Shown: positions 36,173 to 45,081 of the stretch, one piece after another
Layout: every line of letters starts with the position of its first letter
How positions within the stretch are numbered: position 1 is the stretch's first letter
Source: Cecembia calidifontis
GTDB lineage: Bacteria > Bacteroidota > Bacteroidia > Cytophagales > Cyclobacteriaceae
Reading direction: 5' to 3'
DNA: 64,000 nucleotides
NCBI RefSeq assembly: GCF_004216715.1
Contig: NZ_SGXG01000001.1
Location: 2,774,501-2,838,500 of the forward strand
The notes under the pieces: generated by a model
Told to the model about the DNA's origin: nothing
Databases searched by the model: none
What the model saw: only the letters and a program-made list of their open reading frames with translations
Made by a program: the position numbers and the translations under genes

Positions 36173-36302
36173 CGTTGTCCAGAGTTTTTAACTCTGGACT
36201 GCTGAATTTTGAGCTTTCAGCTTATTTTTTTGAGGAGATGGGAGTGTTTGAGTTTGAAAAATTATTGCTCAGTGGTCCCGAGTTCGGAAACGCGGGACAA
36301 CG
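36173..36302. repeat. REP/MITE-like palindromic element
   Basis: The 130-bp segment is bounded by exact inverted repeats CGTTGTCC (36173-36180) and GGACAACG (36295-36302). Inside are two hairpins: GTCCAGAGTT-TTT-AACTCTGGAC (36177-36199) and one built on GTCCCG...CGGGAC (around 36274-36298). It fills most of the metF-lipoprotein gap and has no coding pattern. It resembles the paired palindromes of REP/BIME or a small non-autonomous element, but I see only one copy in the window. The first hairpin could also end the metF mRNA, although no T run follows. Confidence 0.5.
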
Positions 36303-36355
36303 ATAATTGCAGTAATGTTTGTTTTGTGTTATATTGGATTCAAAGTAAAGTATTT

Positions 36356-36964
36356 ATGAAGCCTTCCAAGACGTTTTTTTTGTTTTTAGCTGTTTTGTTA
36401 GGCTTAGTTCCTTTGTCCTGTGATCTATTTTGTCATGATTCCTGTGGATGTGGAAAGCTTACTCCAACAAGGAATTTTGTGATTGATACAATGAAGGCTG
36501 AGATTACGGCCAACAATCAGGCTGCTGAACCTGGCCAAAAATATTCAGTGAATGATTTGGTTATCAGAATTTGGGTATATGAAGTAACTCACGCGAGTGC
36601 AATCAATCAACTTTCCGGTTTTTCTTTCATTTCTTCCGCATTTGCCTGTGATCCAATACCTCCCGGCTCAGAACATTATTTGAAGCACATCAAGTTGATT
36701 ACCAATCAATCTTTATCTTGGAAAGGGATGAAATTTCAAACCGGAGAAGAGGTGACTGAACTTTTCCGAGTGGCAGGATTCCAATCGGACCCATCCTTTG
36801 AATTTTTATATCAATACCGATTTAATTTTTTGGGCTATGAATCCTTATTGATTCGTGTAAAGGATTTTCCCTTAGAAGAAACGGACTTTGATGTTACTTT
36901 AAGCCTCACTTTAAGTGATGATAGAGACTTTGTGTTTGAGGATTTGAAGTTTCGGGTAAATTAA
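36356..36964 (+). CDS. Cysteine-rich lipoprotein of unknown function
   Basis: This 202-aa lipoprotein has the signal MKPSKTFFLFLAVLLGL with the lipobox PLSC. The ATG at 36356 is chosen because it starts this signal; the longer frame runs through the palindromic element. Directly after the lipobox is the unusual cluster CDLFCHDSCGCG, which could bind metal or form disulfides. The rest is beta-rich without a recognised family and resembles Bacteroidota-specific lipoproteins. It ends 16 nt before the convergent glycosyltransferase. Confidence 0.7.
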   Translation: MKPSKTFFLFLAVLLGLVPLSCDLFCHDSCGCGKLTPTRNFVIDTMKAEITANNQAAEPGQKYSVNDLVIRIWVYEVTHASAINQLSGFSFISSAFACDPIPPGSEHYLKHIKLITNQSLSWKGMKFQTGEEVTELFRVAGFQSDPSFEFLYQYRFNFLGYESLLIRVKDFPLEETDFDVTLSLTLSDDRDFVFEDLKFRVN

Positions 36965-36980
36965 AGTTTGTCTTTTCCTT

Positions 36981-38267
36981 TTATGGCGCAATATTTTCAA
37001 GTATTTGGGCCAGTTGTGAGGAAAGGTTTTTTCTTGAGAATCTATTGATTAAGGATTTATCTGTAGCGTGGTCCGATGATTTATATCCCTTTAAAAATGA
37101 AACGATTTCATCTTGCTTGTTTGGTTCAATGATTTTGCCTGCCTGTGCTTGATGGATTAGGGAAGCGGCATCTCCGTTAGGGTCGCCGAGACCCAAAATT
37201 GTTTTTCCGCTTGCCAGGTATTCGAACAGCTTACCCGGTATATTTCCCTGGGCATTTTTGGTGGTGGTCAGGATCAGCAACAGGATATCTGCTGCTTGAT
37301 AATATTCAAAAACCCGCTGATGACTGACATAACCTATGAATTCCACATGTCTTTCTAACCAGTTATCATTTTTCACAAATTGTTCCACTGCGGATGAAAC
37401 CTTGCCTACAAATCGGAACCGAACTGAGAAAGCCGATGGTTCAAAGGCCTTTTTAAAAGCTTCTAAGAAAGGCAAAGGGTTGCGGATAGCATCAATTATC
37501 CCGGAATAGACGATTTCTAGATCTTTTTCTTTCAAACCTGTATTCTGGGAAAAAGTAGGGAAATCATCGGAATCAAATCCATTGGTCAAAAGGTGAACCT
37601 CCCTGTTTGCCAATTTTTTTAAATCTTTCTGAAAAGTCGGGCTGATAGTAGTTATGGCACTGGCTTTAGCAAGCACACGGCTCTCCAAAGTTTGATGTCG
37701 CTTTAGTACCCATGATAACATGGGTAAAGTGTCCAAAAACTCCCATTTAGACCAAGGATCTCTGAAATCTGCCAACCACGGTATTCCGGTTTTTTCATGC
37801 AGTTGCAGTCCAATTAGATGCATGCTATGCGGAGGTCCAGTTGTAATGATGGCTTGGTAATGGCCTTTTACCATCGAATCCTCTAAAAAGCTTACGGAGG
37901 GTTTGACCCAGAATACCCTTGGGTCAGGGATAAGCAAATTGGCCCTTAGCCAAATGGCCAGTCTATCAATGAGTGATTTTTCTTTCTTTTCTAAAATTGT
38001 GGCAGGGTCTCCTTTTAGATTTCCTTTGAGTTTTTTAAAAAGACCATAAGGTTCCCAGATAGGAAATTTGATCACTTCTAACTGTGGAGAAATGTCTTTT
38101 TCCAAAGAGGGATCCTGCAGTTCAAAATCCGGATTTTCAGGTGTAAAAATTGTTGGTTCCCAACCGTATTCGGGTAGGTATTTGGCAAACTTGAGCCAAC
38201 GCTGAACGCCTGATCCTGCTGATGGAGGCCAATAGTAGGTGATGATTAGAACACGTCGGAGGCTCAA
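36981..38267 (-). CDS. Glycosyltransferase family 4-like
   Basis: The protein has 428 aa and is GT-B. RRVLIITYYWPPSAGSGVQR is the family N-terminus, with the Gly-rich acceptor loop. The C-terminal half holds the nucleotide-sugar site: YSGIIDAIRNP, then ADILLLILT and PGKLFEYLASGKTILGLG with the conserved Glu. The start is TTG at 38267, because no ATG lies between the upstream in-frame stop (38292-38294) and the conserved N-terminus. The sugar and acceptor are unknown; it probably acts in surface polysaccharide synthesis at the inner membrane. Confidence 0.88.
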   Translation of the reverse strand: MSLRRVLIITYYWPPSAGSGVQRWLKFAKYLPEYGWEPTIFTPENPDFELQDPSLEKDISPQLEVIKFPIWEPYGLFKKLKGNLKGDPATILEKKEKSLIDRLAIWLRANLLIPDPRVFWVKPSVSFLEDSMVKGHYQAIITTGPPHSMHLIGLQLHEKTGIPWLADFRDPWSKWEFLDTLPMLSWVLKRHQTLESRVLAKASAITTISPTFQKDLKKLANREVHLLTNGFDSDDFPTFSQNTGLKEKDLEIVYSGIIDAIRNPLPFLEAFKKAFEPSAFSVRFRFVGKVSSAVEQFVKNDNWLERHVEFIGYVSHQRVFEYYQAADILLLILTTTKNAQGNIPGKLFEYLASGKTILGLGDPNGDAASLIHQAQAGKIIEPNKQDEIVSFLKGYKSSDHATDKSLINRFSRKNLSSQLAQILENIAP

Positions 38268-38333
38268 GTTTTTATCGGTTTGGTATATGTTTCAGGATTA
38301 AGTTATGGACATAGGCTTCCTTACAAAGGAAAT

Positions 38334-39320
38334 TTACCAAAGGTGATGGATATCGGCCTTAAAGTATTTTTCATAGACTTCCCTTACTGCATCCATTTGC
38401 TCAGCACTAATCATAGGTAAATCCATGGCATGCAGATTTGCACTCACCTGTTCTACTTTTGAAGCACCGGGAATGACTGTGCTGACCTGAGGAAACATCA
38501 GAATCCATCGAATGGCCCAAGCGGACAAAGGTTCATTTCCTTTGAAGATTTCTTTAAGTTCTTCCACTGCTTTTAGGCCTTTTTGGTAATCTATTCCTGA
38601 AAAGGTTTCTCCTTTGTCAAAGGCTTCCCCATTTCTGTTGAATGTTCTATGGTCTTGAGGGCCAAAAACAGAAGTTGCGGTGAGTTTCTCTGTTAACAAG
38701 CCACTGGCAAGCGGCACCCTTGCGATGATGCCATAATCTTCTATGTTGGGTTGCGTGAAAAGGAACTCAGCCGGCTTGTGCCGGAACATATTGAAAATGA
38801 TCTGTATACTGGAAACAATGTCATACTTCATAGCTGAGATGGCTTCTTCTACCAGTTCCACGCTTACCCCCATTGCCTGAATCTTACCTTCTGCTTTTAA
38901 TTTTACAAATTCCTCAAATATTTCATCTCTTTGGTAAACCGGGGTAGGAGGGCAATGCAGCTGGATCAGATCAATGGTTTCTAACCCCATATTTTTTAGG
39001 GAGTTCTCTACAAAGTTCCTCAAAACTTCAGGGGTATACCCTTCGTTGGTATGAGGCTGGATTTGCCTGCCACATTTGGTGGCTACGTAAACTTTTTCTT
39101 TTCTTTCACGGACTACTTTGCCTACCGCTTTCTCACTAAGCCCGGCATCATAGACGTCAGCAGTGTCGATGAAATTGATTCCCAGATCTATCGCAGTATG
39201 TATGATATGATGGGCTGTTTTTTCATCAAAAGTTTTTCCCCAGCCTCCACCGACCTGCCATGTGCCTAAAGCTACCTCAGAAACACTCCAGCCGGTTTTT
39301 CCAAGTTTTCTATATTTCAT
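38334..39320 (-). CDS. Aldo/keto reductase
   Basis: The product is a 328-aa NADPH-dependent AKR of the YdhF/Tas-like type with a TIM-barrel fold. MKYRKLGKTGWSVSEVALGT is the usual start. The catalytic set is FIDTADVYDAGLSE (Asp, Tyr), VYVATKCG (Lys) and IQLHCPP (His). VIPGASKVEQV near the C-terminus binds the cofactor phosphate. The substrate is unknown. It converges on no partner gene and may share transcription with the downstream glycosyltransferase, 66 nt away. Confidence 0.93.
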   Translation of the reverse strand: MKYRKLGKTGWSVSEVALGTWQVGGGWGKTFDEKTAHHIIHTAIDLGINFIDTADVYDAGLSEKAVGKVVRERKEKVYVATKCGRQIQPHTNEGYTPEVLRNFVENSLKNMGLETIDLIQLHCPPTPVYQRDEIFEEFVKLKAEGKIQAMGVSVELVEEAISAMKYDIVSSIQIIFNMFRHKPAEFLFTQPNIEDYGIIARVPLASGLLTEKLTATSVFGPQDHRTFNRNGEAFDKGETFSGIDYQKGLKAVEELKEIFKGNEPLSAWAIRWILMFPQVSTVIPGASKVEQVSANLHAMDLPMISAEQMDAVREVYEKYFKADIHHLW

Positions 39321-39395
39321 TCCAATGCTTTTATTTTAGCGCTATTTCAGGAGGCAATTTAAATGTTTATATTTAATGCCATTAATAAAATTTAC

Positions 39396-39785
39396 ATGAA
39401 ATCCCGAAGAAAATTTCTCCAAACCTTAACTGTAGCCGGGGCTGCAGCAAGCTTACCTATTCAACTTATGGCAGAACAAACAAAAAAACAAAAAATGATT
39501 CACCAGGTCTTTTTCTGGTTAAAAAACGGTGTTGATGTTTCAGATTTTATCAAAGAAGCATCTGTATTGGGTAAATGTAAAACAGTAGATAAATTTTACA
39601 TTGGAACCCCTGCGCCCACAGAGGCAAGAGATGTGGTAGATCATAGTTATCAGGTTGCCTGTACCTTGTTTTTCAAAAGTATTGAAGATCAAAATGCTTA
39701 TCAGGTGGATCCCTTGCATTTGAAATTTATTGAAAGAAATTCAAACAAATGGTCAGCTGTCAAGGTATATGATTTTGTGATTTAA
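39396..39785 (+). CDS. Tat-exported Dabb-family protein
   Basis: The 129-aa protein begins MKSRRKFLQTLTVAGAAASL, a twin-arginine signal (SRRKFL). The ATG at 39396 is chosen because it starts the Tat signal; one at 39363 adds eleven residues. The mature part is a dimeric alpha-beta barrel (Dabb) domain: MIHQVFFWLKN, CKTVDKFYIGTPAPTE and YQVDPLHLKFIE. Tat export implies folding, possibly with a cofactor, before export. No partner gene is adjacent. Confidence 0.87.
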   Translation: MKSRRKFLQTLTVAGAAASLPIQLMAEQTKKQKMIHQVFFWLKNGVDVSDFIKEASVLGKCKTVDKFYIGTPAPTEARDVVDHSYQVACTLFFKSIEDQNAYQVDPLHLKFIERNSNKWSAVKVYDFVI

Positions 39786-39839
39786 ACCTATTCCGGTAGG
39801 TCTTACGTTAAAGACTAGAAAATACCAATCAAAAAATAA

Positions 39840-41177
39840 ATGCGTACAATTAAAGTTAATTTCTGGGGGGTTCTATTGGTTTTTGCCATGGTATTCGCCT
39901 CCTGTAATCCAGAATCGGATGAAGTAGAGCTGGAGAAAGTAGAAAATGCTGTCAAAAAGGCAATTTTTGACAGTATGAAGGATTGGTATTTCTGGACTAC
40001 CGAACTACCGGCTAATGTGGATGTGTCAAAGTTTTCAAGCAATCAAGAGCTATTGGATGCTTTGATGTTCCAGCCATTGGACAGATGGTCTTATTTGACC
40101 ACAAGGGCCCAATTCAATGCAGCTTTTACCGGCCAGGCATCAGGAGCCCATGGTTTTAGTTTTGCTTTTGATGAGAATGAAAGACTTTTTGTTGCATTTG
40201 TTTTTTCTCAAGGGCCAGCAGGTAGAGATGGTTGGAGAAGAGGGTGGGAATTTATCGAAATCAATGGCCGTCCGATTTCTTCCTACCGAAATTCAAATGG
40301 AAGTTACAGCTTTGATTTGGGTCCCAATAATGTCGGCGTGACGAATACTTTCAAGTTTAGACTTCCTGATGGAACAGAAACAACCAGGACAATTGAAAAA
40401 GGTGCATTTCAGACGAATTCTGTACTCCACAGGGATGTCTATCATGTGGCTGGCAAAAAAGTTGGACATTGGGTTTACCAGAGTTTCAGGGCTACTGCAG
40501 GTCTAACTCCTACCAGAAGTCAGGAGGTAGATGATTCTTTCGACTATTTTCAGCGTGAAGGTATCAATGAATTGATCATAGACCTGAGATACAATGGAGG
40601 TGGATCCGTGGCCGTTACTGAGCAGATTTTGAATTATTTGGTGCCTGCAGCTGCTTCAGGGAGGCCCATGTACACCAATAGCCATAATGGAAATAAAACT
40701 GAAAGAAATGTTACGGTTAACTTCACTAAAAGAGGAAACCTTGCCCTTGACAGGGTGATTTTCATTACTTCCAGAGGTTCGGCTTCTGCTTCAGAGTTGG
40801 TCATCAACTGTCTTACCCCATACATGAATGTTTTCCTGATTGGAGACAATACTTATGGAAAGCCAGTGGGCTCTTTCCCTTTGTCCAGTTTTAACAGGAC
40901 ACTCAGTGCAAATGATGTTGAAATAGTGCCGATTACTTTTGCTATTGCCAATGCAAATGGTCAGGCGAATTATTTTGATGGTTTCCCAGCCAATATGCGG
41001 GTTGGAGATAATCCTGCAAGAGATTGGGGAGATCCGTTGGAAAGAAGATTGGCAGCAGCTTTGGATTATATAGCAAATGGGTCCGTTTCTTCAAGATTGG
41101 CATCCACCTATTACAAACCTGTCTGGGAAATGATCGATGCTTTTGAGGGATTAGAGAAGGAATTTCCTATGTATTAG
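39840..41177 (+). CDS. S41-family C-terminal-processing-like peptidase lipoprotein
   Basis: The product has 445 aa. Its signal ends with the lipobox FASC (Cys22), so it is anchored and acts outside the cytoplasm. A PDZ-like region (about 95-185) is followed by the S41 core: LIIDLRYNGGGSV and FITSRGSASASELV, where the Ser is the nucleophile. The usual Lys of the Ser/Lys dyad probably lies in DNTYGKPVGSFPL. It is a periplasmic or outer-membrane Tsp-type peptidase. A terminator follows. Confidence 0.9.
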   Translation: MRTIKVNFWGVLLVFAMVFASCNPESDEVELEKVENAVKKAIFDSMKDWYFWTTELPANVDVSKFSSNQELLDALMFQPLDRWSYLTTRAQFNAAFTGQASGAHGFSFAFDENERLFVAFVFSQGPAGRDGWRRGWEFIEINGRPISSYRNSNGSYSFDLGPNNVGVTNTFKFRLPDGTETTRTIEKGAFQTNSVLHRDVYHVAGKKVGHWVYQSFRATAGLTPTRSQEVDDSFDYFQREGINELIIDLRYNGGGSVAVTEQILNYLVPAAASGRPMYTNSHNGNKTERNVTVNFTKRGNLALDRVIFITSRGSASASELVINCLTPYMNVFLIGDNTYGKPVGSFPLSSFNRTLSANDVEIVPITFAIANANGQANYFDGFPANMRVGDNPARDWGDPLERRLAAALDYIANGSVSSRLASTYYKPVWEMIDAFEGLEKEFPMY

Positions 41178-41184
41178 TTCTTAA

Positions 41185-41212
41185 AAAAAAGCGGCTTTTT
41201 GGCCGCTTTTTT
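41185..41212. terminator. Terminator between the S41 and pdxA genes
   Basis: An A/T-extended GCGGC/GCCGC stem (41185-41195 with 41202-41212) lies 8 nt after the S41 stop and upstream, on the other strand, of the pdxA stop. It can serve both convergent genes. Confidence 0.87.
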
Positions 41213-41227
41213 ATTTTTCCGGAGAAC

Positions 41228-42253
41228 TCAGTCTTCATCTGACTCCCAATCCCCTCTGTTCTTGATAATGTCGTAGGCCTGTAAAATAGCAGCTCTCATA
41301 GATCCCTCATCCGCAATTTTTTTACCGGCAATGTTGTAAGCCGTGCCATGATCCGGGGAGGTTCTTATGACTGGCAAACCTGCGGTGAAATTCACTCCGG
41401 TTTCAAATGCCAGGGATTTGAAAGGGATTAAGCCTTGGTCATGATACATTGCCAAAACCCCATCAAACTTCTTTTGGTGCATCATGCCAAAGAAACCATC
41501 AGAGGAATAGGGCCCGAAAACGAGATGTCCATTATCTTTGTATTCCCTAATGACGGGTTTGATGATTTGTTCTTCCTCATCGCCTAATAATCCATCTTCT
41601 CCGGCATGGGGATTAAGTCCTAACACAGCCACTCTTGGTTTTCCTATTCCAAAATCAGCCTGAAGCGATTGAAGCATGATGTCTAATTTCTTTTTGATGT
41701 TTTCAGCAGTAACATTTGAAGCTACCTGCTTGATAGGCATGTGACCGGTCACTAATCCTACCCGAATATCTTCTGCCACCAAAAACATCAAACTCTCCTT
41801 TACCTCAAAAGCAGCTGTGAGGTATTCTGTATGACCGATAAATTTTCTTTCCGGGGTATTGATGTTGTTCTTGTTCAAAGGAGCGGTCACCAGCCCGTCT
41901 ATTTTTCCTTCTTTGAGGTCTTTGATTGCTGCATCCAGGGAGGCGATTGCCATTTTTCCTGCTTCTTGCGTTTCAACGCCCGGAATTACCTCTGGACTTT
42001 CGTCCATGACATTGATGACATTTATTTTCTTGTGGTGTACTTCATCGATGCTTTTGATCTGCATAAAATTGAAATCCTCCAATTCCAACTGCTTTCTATA
42101 AAAAGTTACGATCTTACCGTGGGCATAGATGACTGGGGTAATGAGCTTTTGAAGACGATTGTCCAGTAGTGCTTTGAGTGTGACTTCCGGTCCTACACCA
42201 TTGATATCTCCTATACTGATCCCTATGACGGGTTTGTTTTTTCTTGGGTTCAT
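41228..42253 (-). CDS. pdxA: 4-hydroxythreonine-4-phosphate dehydrogenase
   Basis: PdxA makes the precursor that PdxJ turns into pyridoxine 5'-phosphate. The 341-aa protein has PVIGISIGDINGVGPEVTLK at the N-terminus, the metal-binding HTEYL and VTGHMPIKQV, NPHAGEDGLLGDEE and MYHDQGLIPFKSL. The length is normal. It stands between a terminator and the divergent rsmA. PLP enzymes elsewhere depend on this pathway, but pdxJ is not near. Confidence 0.95.
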   Translation of the reverse strand: MNPRKNKPVIGISIGDINGVGPEVTLKALLDNRLQKLITPVIYAHGKIVTFYRKQLELEDFNFMQIKSIDEVHHKKINVINVMDESPEVIPGVETQEAGKMAIASLDAAIKDLKEGKIDGLVTAPLNKNNINTPERKFIGHTEYLTAAFEVKESLMFLVAEDIRVGLVTGHMPIKQVASNVTAENIKKKLDIMLQSLQADFGIGKPRVAVLGLNPHAGEDGLLGDEEEQIIKPVIREYKDNGHLVFGPYSSDGFFGMMHQKKFDGVLAMYHDQGLIPFKSLAFETGVNFTAGLPVIRTSPDHGTAYNIAGKKIADEGSMRAAILQAYDIIKNRGDWESDED

Positions 42254-42432
42254 GTTTTAAGCCATTGCTTAGTTTATAAAATTCGATTCAGGCTCCCGAC
42301 TGCATGAAGTTTAAGTTTGGACTTGGAGCATCGGGCAAAGCTCGAGAATGAGTTCACAAATGATAGTTAGCCTTTGTGAGAATTCTCTTATTTTTGACCT
42401 GCAATTTATATAAAATAATCTTAGTAAAGCGA

Positions 42433-43215
42433 ATGGAAAAGGTCAAACCCAAAAAACACCTTGGACAGCATTTTCTTACCGATCTGGGGATAGCGGAAAA
42501 AATTGCCAAGGCAGTTACTGGCCATCTTGGAGTGAGGAAGGTGCTAGAAATTGGTCCTGGGATGGGGGTATTGACTGATTTCCTGTTGAAAGAGCATTGG
42601 GATCTGTATTTGGTAGATATTGATACCGAATCCATCCAGTACCTGCATCAAAAGTATCCAATGCTTGGTGATAAGATCATTGAAGCGGATTATTTGAAAA
42701 AGGACTTTGCTCCCATCATGGGTGGGCCTTATGCGGTAGCAGGAAATTTTCCTTATAATATTTCTTCACAGATTTTCTTTAAAATCCTGGAAGAAAGGAA
42801 TAGTGTGACCGAAGTAGTATGTATGCTTCAAAAGGAGGTTGCCCAGCGGATTGCCTCTCCAAAAGGGAACAAAGATTATGGGATTTTGTCTGTTTTATTA
42901 CAGGCTTATTATGATATTGAATATTTATTTACTGTGCCGCCGGGTGTTTTCAATCCTCCTCCTAAAGTGAATTCGGGCGTAATCAGGTTGAAGAGAAACC
43001 AGGTTGTAAATTTGGATTGTGATGAAAAGCTCTTCTTCAGGGTGGTCAAACAGGGATTTGGCATGAGAAGAAAAACACTGCGCAATTCATTGAAGCCTCT
43101 TGGCCTCTCTGATGCATTAAAAGGAGATACCATCCTGGATAAAAGGGCTGAGCAGTTGGACGTTCAGGAATTTGTTATATTGACAAAAAAACTACAGGAA
43201 TCTTGGAACCGATAA
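42433..43215 (+). CDS. rsmA: 16S rRNA adenine dimethyltransferase RsmA (KsgA)
   Basis: RsmA dimethylates two adjacent adenines in helix 45 of 16S rRNA. The 260-aa protein begins MEKVKPKKHLGQHFLTD; the frame before 42433 is a chance extension. The AdoMet loop is LEIGPGMGVLT and the catalytic motif is NFPYNISS. The C-terminal all-helical domain holds PPPKVNSGVIRL. It overlaps the next gene, mgtE, by 13 nt. Confidence 0.96.
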   Translation: MEKVKPKKHLGQHFLTDLGIAEKIAKAVTGHLGVRKVLEIGPGMGVLTDFLLKEHWDLYLVDIDTESIQYLHQKYPMLGDKIIEADYLKKDFAPIMGGPYAVAGNFPYNISSQIFFKILEERNSVTEVVCMLQKEVAQRIASPKGNKDYGILSVLLQAYYDIEYLFTVPPGVFNPPPKVNSGVIRLKRNQVVNLDCDEKLFFRVVKQGFGMRRKTLRNSLKPLGLSDALKGDTILDKRAEQLDVQEFVILTKKLQESWNR

Positions 43216-44570
43216 AATCATTTGAATTATCCAAAGAGTACCTGGAAAGCCTAAGAGAAGGCATTGAGATTCAGGACAACCAATTCATTACAGAGTCCCT
43301 TGAAGGGGCCAATGTAGCTGACATTGCAGCTATTTTGGATGAGCTCAACTTGGATGAGGCGATCTATGTCCTCAGGTTATTGAGTCCCAGTACAGCTGCG
43401 GATATCCTTATTGAGTTGGATGAAGACTCGCTCATTAAAGTTATTCGGGAGATGGAGGCCTCTGAGCTTGCAGCCCTGATAGATCAAATGGAGTCTGATG
43501 ATGCGGTAGATATTCTTATCCTCATGCCTTCCAAAGAGCGGGAAGATGTCATTTCTTATTTGCAGGAAAAAGAAAAATCGGCCAATATCCTGGATCTTTT
43601 ACGGTATGATGAATATTCTGCCGGTGGCTTGATGGCCAAGGAATTTATCAAGGCCAACCAGAATTGGAATGTAGTCCAGACCATAGAAGAAATCAGAAGG
43701 CAGGCTGAGAAAGTTGAGAAGATTTATTCTATCTATGTGGTGGATAATAAACAACACCTCTTGGGAAGAGTGTCCCTCAAAAAAATTATCCTTTCATCGT
43801 CGGACACCAAAATTTCTGACATTTATGAACCGGAATTGATTTCAGTACCTACCCATATGGACGGAGAAGAAGTGGCAGAAATCATGAGAAAGTATGATCT
43901 TGAATCTGTTCCTGTGGTCAATGCAAAAAACAAGTTGGTTGGAAGGATTACAGTAGATGACATCCTTGACCTGATAAGGGAACAGTCTGAAGAGGACATG
44001 CAGGCCATGACGGGTATTTCGGCGGATATAGAGGAATCTGATTCGGTTTTCAAAATATCAAAGGCCAGATTGCCATGGTTACTGATTGGGGTAATAGGCG
44101 GATTGATGGGCGCCCAGATTATTGGTTTCTTTGAGGATGGTTTGAGCAAATACATCGCATTGGCCTCATTCATCCCCTTGGTGGCAGCTACTGGGGGAAA
44201 TGTAGGTATCCAATCCTCTTCCTTGGTGGTGCAGACATTGGCCTCCAAATCGGTTTTTAATGATACAGCATGGCAGAGGTTTATAAAGGGCTTGATGATT
44301 GCTGTGGTTAATGGGATTGTTCTAGGGACATTTGTTTTTGCAGTTGTGGTGTTTATTTATGGTTTTGAGAGTATATTTGGTTTAACCATCGGACTCGCGA
44401 TGTTTTGTGTGGTGTTGTTGGCTTCCTTTATGGGAACTGTAACGCCATTGGTGTTGGATAAATTTGGTATCAATCCGGCCATAGCATCAGGTCCATTTAT
44501 TACCACTGCCAATGATCTATTGGGCTTGGCAGTTTATTTTGGTGTGGCTATGACACTCCTAAAATTATAA
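43203..44570 (+). CDS. mgtE: Magnesium transporter MgtE
   Basis: MgtE is a Mg2+-gated magnesium channel. The 455-aa protein has the N domain (about 1-130, superhelical with repeated Asp/Glu pairs), two CBS domains (about 135-255, with VVDNKQHLLGRVSL and PVVNAKNKLVGRI) and five membrane helices from about 285, with GPFITTANDLLGLAVYF holding the Mg-site Asp. The start used is TTG at 43203, inside the rsmA end; the next in-frame ATG lies far inside the N domain. The overlap implies translational coupling with rsmA. Confidence 0.93.
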   Translation: MEPIKSFELSKEYLESLREGIEIQDNQFITESLEGANVADIAAILDELNLDEAIYVLRLLSPSTAADILIELDEDSLIKVIREMEASELAALIDQMESDDAVDILILMPSKEREDVISYLQEKEKSANILDLLRYDEYSAGGLMAKEFIKANQNWNVVQTIEEIRRQAEKVEKIYSIYVVDNKQHLLGRVSLKKIILSSSDTKISDIYEPELISVPTHMDGEEVAEIMRKYDLESVPVVNAKNKLVGRITVDDILDLIREQSEEDMQAMTGISADIEESDSVFKISKARLPWLLIGVIGGLMGAQIIGFFEDGLSKYIALASFIPLVAATGGNVGIQSSSLVVQTLASKSVFNDTAWQRFIKGLMIAVVNGIVLGTFVFAVVVFIYGFESIFGLTIGLAMFCVVLLASFMGTVTPLVLDKFGINPAIASGPFITTANDLLGLAVYFGVAMTLLKL

Positions 44571-44577
44571 ACCATAG

Positions 44578-45057
44578 ATGAAGGAAAATCTGAACAAAAA
44601 AAAACATTGGTACCAAGTTTCTGATGAAGGGATTCAATTTAATTCCCCAAAATCAACATTTATAGCTTGGGAAAGTATTGAAAGGGTTCAGATTTTAAAT
44701 GATGTAGCTGTGAAGCGTCCCAAATTGACCTTTGGCTTTGGGCTTCTTCTAATTACTTCGGTCCTTATTCTGCTTCCTGTTCAGAAATTTAAATTTCCGG
44801 TTTTTAGTCAGCAGGCAGATGTTAGAGGAGCAATCATTATTCTTTTTATTTACTTGGTGATGATGGGTTTTGGGATTTGGTCAATCCGGCAATCATTGAT
44901 TAAAAAGCCTGTTTTGAAGGTTTATTTCAAGTCCGGAGGGCATCAAATTATTGTGCTTGAACAAGGGTTTGGAACCGAATCGGCACATGATATCATTTCT
45001 CTGTTAACCAAAAGTCTTGGGTCAAACAGGGTGGTTTTCTGTAAAGAAGCAGCCTGA
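44578..45057 (+). CDS. Two-helix membrane protein, unknown
   Basis: The product has 159 aa. It has a soluble N-terminal stretch (about 1-50), two membrane helices (about 52-68 and 81-103) and a C-terminal cytoplasmic part. The pattern (IAWESIERV, then helices, then a short beta region) recalls small bacterial PH-like or YcxB-like proteins, but I cannot assign a family. It starts 7 nt after mgtE. Confidence 0.65.
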   Translation: MKENLNKKKHWYQVSDEGIQFNSPKSTFIAWESIERVQILNDVAVKRPKLTFGFGLLLITSVLILLPVQKFKFPVFSQQADVRGAIIILFIYLVMMGFGIWSIRQSLIKKPVLKVYFKSGGHQIIVLEQGFGTESAHDIISLLTKSLGSNRVVFCKEAA

Positions 45058-45081
45058 TTGGCAAAAAATAAATTCCTGATT

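Noticed and set aside
42376..42432. 19-residue N-terminal extension of RsmA
   Set aside because: The hydrophobic extension is not part of the family; MEKVKPKKHLGQHF is the standard start.
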